A stretch of DNA of 64,000 nt from Devosia riboflavina (lineage in GTDB: Bacteria; Pseudomonadota; Alphaproteobacteria; Rhizobiales; Devosiaceae), in contig NZ_JQGC01000001.1 of the NCBI RefSeq assembly GCF_000743575.1, positions 310,001 through 374,000 on the forward strand, in the 5' to 3' direction. Both the position numbers and the translations under genes were made by a program. Below are positions 60,315 to 64,000 of this stretch, in pieces. The first letter of the stretch is position 1. Every line of letters begins with the position of its first letter. Under the pieces are notes generated by a model. It searched no databases. It had not been told where the DNA came from and worked only from the letters and a program-made list of their open reading frames with translations.

Positions 60315-61205
60315 CTAGCTGTCGCCGCCCACATTATGCGCGATCAGCCAATCGCTGACTTCGCGCACGATGCGGCGCTGATGCCGGTCGGCCGGACGCA
60401 TCAGATAAAAGCGCCCCTCGGACTGCATCATATGCTCATGCATGGGGACCAGCGTGCCCGCGGCCAACTGCTCGCGGATCAGCCAGGTCCAGCCCAGGAC
60501 ATAGCCCCCGCCCTGCATCGCCGCCGCTACACAGAGCCCGTAGTCGCCCAGGAGCCAACGGCGCTGTCCCTCCGGCGGCGTCAGCCCGGCGCTGCGCCAC
60601 CATTGCGGCCAATCCTGCCATTCGCGCATTGTGTCCTCGATGCCGATGATCACCGGGTCGGGCACATCCAGCAGAAGCGGCGAACCGGGCGCGGCGACCG
60701 GCACGATTTCTTCGCGGCCAAGCACGATCAAATTGACCCCGGCTGGACGCTCGCTGCGGTAAAAAACCGCGAGATCGAATTCATCGAGCCGCAGATGCAC
60801 GATGTCGTCGGTCACCTTCAACCGCAGTTCCAGCCCCGGAATTTCGAGCTGCATCCGCTTGAGCAGCGGCATGAACCACTGATCGGCAATGCCGCGAGAG
60901 CAGGCGATGGTAACCTGCCGCGGCCCAACCCAACTGCGTATCCCCTCGGTCACCGCCGCCACTTCGCCGAGCACGCGCGAAATATCGGCGGCATAGGCCT
61001 CGCCCACCTGGGTCAGATGCACCCCATGCACCGCGCGGGTGAAAAGTTTTGAACCGATAAAGGCCTCGAGCTTGCCGATCTGCCGGCTGACCGCGCTCTG
61101 CGTCAGCCCCAGTTCCAGCCCCGCCCGCGAAAAACTGCCCAGACGCGACGCCGCCTCGAAAACGACGAGCGCATTGAGCGGCGGCAATTTTTGCAATTTG
61201 GCCAT
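60315..61205 (-). CDS. LysR family regulator (GcvA-like)
   Basis: A 296-residue regulator. The N-terminal LPPLNALVVFEAASRLGSFSRAGLELGLTQSAVSRQI is the winged helix-turn-helix of the GcvA group, followed by the effector domain. It stands alone: the transglutaminase-like gene upstream is on the same strand, 112 bases away, and the small membrane protein is convergent. Its target is unclear; the peptide importer operon is a candidate. Confidence 0.87.
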   Translation of the reverse strand: MAKLQKLPPLNALVVFEAASRLGSFSRAGLELGLTQSAVSRQIGKLEAFIGSKLFTRAVHGVHLTQVGEAYAADISRVLGEVAAVTEGIRSWVGPRQVTIACSRGIADQWFMPLLKRMQLEIPGLELRLKVTDDIVHLRLDEFDLAVFYRSERPAGVNLIVLGREEIVPVAAPGSPLLLDVPDPVIIGIEDTMREWQDWPQWWRSAGLTPPEGQRRWLLGDYGLCVAAAMQGGGYVLGWTWLIREQLAAGTLVPMHEHMMQSEGRFYLMRPADRHQRRIVREVSDWLIAHNVGGDS

Positions 61206-61317
61206 TGAAAACTTCGACGCGCGCCGATGACCGGCCGATTGACAGCAACAGGCTCCGGCTTATCGCACCGCAGCCAGGCGTGCATCTTATTTCAGCTGCC
61301 CCAGCGTCCGGTCAAAG

Positions 61318-62118
61318 TCAGGCGGCCGCAACCTTGGCCACCTGCACCACCTCGGCAACCGGCACTGTGCGCAGGGTCGGCGCCGCCTCCGCGTCGAGCC
61401 CAATGGCAAGGCGCACATAGCGGTCTGTCGGACAGATCTGCATGTGGGGGTCGAACCCGATCCAACCGAGGCCCTCGTCAAAGGCCTCCGCCCAGGCATG
61501 GAGTCCATCCTCGCCATCGACAAGCCGATAGCCCACCACATAACGCGCCGGAATATCGAGCGCCCGCGCCGCGCCGATGAAGAGATGCGCATAGTCCGCC
61601 GCTGCCGGCCGCTCGGCCACTTCGCCCGCCTCCTGCACCTGTGCCTGGCCGCCATCGGCCTGCATCTGCTTTGGCGCTTCCGGCTCTTCGGGCAGTCCAA
61701 GCACGTCGCCAACCCGCGCCATCAGGGCATGGCAAATGCTTAGCCGGTTGTCCCTGCTGTCGCGAAACGGCTCATAAAGCGCCTCCGGCGCCTTGGTCAG
61801 TTCCGTCAGCCGCCGATAAAGCGCCGGCACCGGCTCGCCTGCCGGACGCCCCAGCACGCCATGGGTGTCGCGCGTCGTCACCTCGCCGCGCACATGGATG
61901 GTGATTTCGCCCTCCGGCCGCAACTGATTGACCAGATGCGCCGCATTGCCGAAGCCATCGGTGAAGCGTCCGGCATTGCCGATACCCGTGCCCTCGACGC
62001 TCCAGCTTTCGACCGTCTGCGTCGGCCCGCTCGGCGGGGTGAGCAGCAGGTGAAAGACAGCCTGCACCGTGCCCTGCGGCACCGTCACGCTCAGTCGATG
62101 GTCAATGGCAATCCGCAT
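61318..62118 (-). CDS. Transglutaminase-like protein lacking the catalytic cysteine
   Basis: A 266-residue protein with the bacterial transglutaminase N-domain (residues ~1-105) and the papain-like core. The core keeps the His (His207, LHAWAE) and Asp (Asp224, GFDP), but the position of the usual Cys in C-Q-D-x-A-H is Ala173 (PAAADYAHLF). A ~25-residue Gln/Glu/Ala-rich insert precedes it. It is encoded with alpha-E and ATP-grasp proteins, a conserved trio thought to build or modify a peptide. A non-catalytic role is inferred. Confidence 0.83.
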   Translation of the reverse strand: MRIAIDHRLSVTVPQGTVQAVFHLLLTPPSGPTQTVESWSVEGTGIGNAGRFTDGFGNAAHLVNQLRPEGEITIHVRGEVTTRDTHGVLGRPAGEPVPALYRRLTELTKAPEALYEPFRDSRDNRLSICHALMARVGDVLGLPEEPEAPKQMQADGGQAQVQEAGEVAERPAAADYAHLFIGAARALDIPARYVVGYRLVDGEDGLHAWAEAFDEGLGWIGFDPHMQICPTDRYVRLAIGLDAEAAPTLRTVPVAEVVQVAKVAAA

Positions 62119-62127
62119 GGAGAAGGC

Positions 62128-63078
62128 TCAGTAGAAATTGTAGCTGGCCGACAAGGTGTCGGTCACCCGGTTGTTGCCGTCGATGAAATCGTTGAGAAAT
62201 TCGTGGAGGCCATGGGCAAAGATCTGATCCATGTTCGTGCCCTCGACAAGTTTGAGCAGATCATCCATCGCCTCGTGACACGCCTCCCGCCGCCCATAGA
62301 GCCTGGCGAGGAGATTGAGATTGTCCCGCACGAAATGCGCGCAATAGACCAGCGAGCGCGGCATTTCCGTCCGAAGGATCAGGAAGTCGGCAATGTTATG
62401 GGCCTTGTAGCGGTCATGATAGACATGCCCATAAGACCGATGCGCCGAGGCCGCCCGTAGGATCAGCGTCCATTGCTGGATATCGATCTCGCCGCCGACA
62501 AGGCTCGAGCGCGGCAGCAGCACATAGTATTTCATGTCGAGAATCCGCGCCGTATTGTCGGCCCGCTCGACGAAATTGCCCGCCTGCAAAAACGCAAACC
62601 CATCGTCGCGCAAAATGGTGCCCAGCAGCGCCCCACGAAATTCATGGCTGCGCTGCCGCACCCATTGCAGCAGGCCCAGCAGCTTCGCCCCGCGCACGTC
62701 GCGCGGTTTGATCTGCGAGAATTCGAGCCAGGCCCCGTTCATGCTCTCCCACATATCCGTGGTGATCGCGGTGCGCACCGAACGCGCATTGGTGCGCGCG
62801 GCCAAGAGGCACGAATAGACCGACGAGGGATTGGCCGGATCGAACATCATGAAATGAGCCACGGTGTCGACATCGGCGACCTCATGCCTTTCGGCAAAGG
62901 CCTCGTCCATTTCCGCTGCCTTCAGCATGGAAACGAGATGCTCGCTCGCCCCGCCTTCGCGGCGGCTGGTGAGCGACATGCGGTAGCCGACTTCCAAGAG
63001 GCGCGCCATGTTCTCGGCGCGCTCCACATAGCGTGAAAGCCAGAAAAGGTTTTGTGCGGTACGTCCCAGCATTCTCAT
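62128..63078 (-). CDS. Alpha-E domain protein
   Basis: A 316-residue all-helical protein of the alpha-E family, beginning MLGRTAQNLFWLSRYVERAENMARLLE and containing REGGASEHLVSML and FVERADNTARILD. The family has no proven biochemistry but is nearly always found beside a circularly permuted ATP-grasp protein and transglutaminase-like proteins, as here. It lies two bases after the ATP-grasp gene and nine before the transglutaminase gene, so the three form one operon. Confidence 0.88.
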   Translation of the reverse strand: MRMLGRTAQNLFWLSRYVERAENMARLLEVGYRMSLTSRREGGASEHLVSMLKAAEMDEAFAERHEVADVDTVAHFMMFDPANPSSVYSCLLAARTNARSVRTAITTDMWESMNGAWLEFSQIKPRDVRGAKLLGLLQWVRQRSHEFRGALLGTILRDDGFAFLQAGNFVERADNTARILDMKYYVLLPRSSLVGGEIDIQQWTLILRAASAHRSYGHVYHDRYKAHNIADFLILRTEMPRSLVYCAHFVRDNLNLLARLYGRREACHEAMDDLLKLVEGTNMDQIFAHGLHEFLNDFIDGNNRVTDTLSASYNFY

Positions 63079-63080
63079 GA

Positions 63081-64000
63081 CTAGTCTTCCAGCACCCAGG
63101 TATCCTTGGTCCCGCCGCCCTGCGACGAGTTCACGACCAAAGAACCCTTCTTCAACGCCACGCGCGTCAGCCCGCCGGGCGTAATCCGCACCTCGTCCCC
63201 CACCAGCACATAGGGCCGCAAATCGACGTGCCGCGGCGCGACATCGTTGTTGATATGCGTGGGACAGGTCGAGAGCGCCAAAGTCGGTTGCACGATGTAA
63301 TTGTCCGGCCGCGCGATGATCTTCTTCTTGAATTCCTCGTGCTGCGCCTTGGTCGAGGTCGGCCCAACCATCATGCCATAGCCGCCCGAACCATGGACTT
63401 CCTTGACCACGAGATCACCGATGTTTTCGAGAACCCATGCCCGCTGGTCCACATCGGTGCAATTATAGGTCGGCACGTTGTTCAAGAGCGCCTTTTCGCC
63501 GAGATAGAATTCGATGATTTCAGGCACATAGGTGTAAACAGCCTTGTCGTCGGCAATACCCGTCCCCGGTGCATTGACCAGCGTGACGTTCCCCGCCCGA
63601 TACGCATCGAAAATACCCGGCACGCCCAGCATGGAATCCGGCCTGAACGTCAAGGGATCGAGGTAATCATCGTCGATACGGCGATAGATGACGTCGACCC
63701 GCTCCGGCCCGGTCGTGGTCCGCATATAGACCTTACCGCCATCAACGAAGAGATCCTGCCCCTCGCAAAGCTGCGCGCCCATCTGGTCGGCAAGGAACGA
63801 GTGTTCGAAATAGGCCGAATTATAAATGCCCGGCGTCAACACCGCGATCACCGGATTGCGCCCAGCCCCCGCCGGCGCCACGCTTTCAAGCGTCCGCCTG
63901 AGGTTTTCCGGATAAGTCTCGACCGGCGCCACCTTAGAGCGCTGGAACAGGTCCGGCGCCAGCATCATCATCGCCTCGCGGTCCTCCAGCATATAGGAGA
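63081..64000 (-). CDS. Circularly permuted ATP-grasp protein (partial, N-terminus outside window)
   Basis: The C-terminal ~306 residues of a circularly permuted type 2 ATP-grasp protein, whose family is usually about 470 residues; the frame is still open at the window edge. Visible blocks are [71 protein letters not shown] and the C-terminal [16 protein letters not shown]. It probably forms peptide-like bonds using ATP. It is the upstream gene of the alpha-E/transglutaminase operon. Confidence 0.9.
   Translation of the reverse strand, partial: SYMLEDREAMMMLAPDLFQRSKVAPVETYPENLRRTLESVAPAGAGRNPVIAVLTPGIYNSAYFEHSFLADQMGAQLCEGQDLFVDGGKVYMRTTTGPERVDVIYRRIDDDYLDPLTFRPDSMLGVPGIFDAYRAGNVTLVNAPGTGIADDKAVYTYVPEIIEFYLGEKALLNNVPTYNCTDVDQRAWVLENIGDLVVKEVHGSGGYGMMVGPTSTKAQHEEFKKKIIARPDNYIVQPTLALSTCPTHINNDVAPRHVDLRPYVLVGDEVRITPGGLTRVALKKGSLVVNSSQGGGTKDTWVLED

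Overview
The window is about 63-65% GC, densely coded and has no tRNA, rRNA, CRISPR or recognisable mobile element. The protein style (many high-affinity ABC importers, LysR/LacI/TetR regulators, a Ku/LigD repair operon, RirA-type iron boxes and a cobalamin riboswitch) suggests a chromosomal segment of an aerobic, heterotrophic alphaproteobacterium of the Hyphomicrobiales, probably Devosia-like. That placement is inference from gene content and not from a marker gene.

Layout. 1-4.4 kb: a short-chain dehydrogenase behind two matching operators, and a LacI regulator divergent from an MFS sugar-efflux-type transporter whose reading frame has lost its stop. 3.4-9.3 kb (minus): a non-homologous end-joining operon, ligD-ku-TPR-hydrolase-exonuclease III. 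9.4-15.6 kb: a LysR regulator, a nucleoside hydrolase and a CUT1-type ABC importer. 15.7-16.7 kb: a bile-acid/sodium symporter-like protein. 16.8-20.8 kb (minus): a methionine-synthesis operon, MesX (DUF1852), MesD (core methionine synthase), flavin reductase and MTHFR-like protein, behind a cobalamin riboswitch and an AT-rich palindrome.

21.0-34.4 kb (plus): one long catabolic operon holding an aldo/keto reductase, a formaldehyde-activating-enzyme (Fae) homologue, an aldehyde dehydrogenase, a LysR regulator, a peptide-type ABC importer, a second aldehyde dehydrogenase, an enolase-superfamily dehydratase and a GMC oxidoreductase. 34.4-38.4 kb: an epoxide-hydrolase-type protein, a PhzF protein, a LysR gene without a normal start codon and an unknown protein with a possible helix-turn-helix. 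38.4-46.0 kb: a divergent iron locus around two TGA-N9-TCA boxes, with PiuC and an Fbp/Afu ferric-iron ABC importer on one side and an imelysin, a delta-60-repeat protein and a cytochrome c on the other.

46.2-52.8 kb: a 49-residue membrane protein, a luciferase-like monooxygenase and an amidohydrolase; an AraC regulator with an MFS pump; a TetR regulator with a Bcr/CflA-type pump. 52.8-59.8 kb (minus): a peptide ABC importer with a CocE/X-Pro-type hydrolase. 60.0-64 kb: a small membrane protein, a LysR regulator and the transglutaminase-like / alpha-E / circularly permuted ATP-grasp trio, the last cut by the window edge.

The strongest leads for new biology are the B12-riboswitch-controlled MesX/MesD operon with its flavin reductase and MTHFR-like partners, and the Fae-containing uptake and oxidation operon of unknown substrate. 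Next come the composite iron locus and the NHEJ operon that carries exonuclease III.
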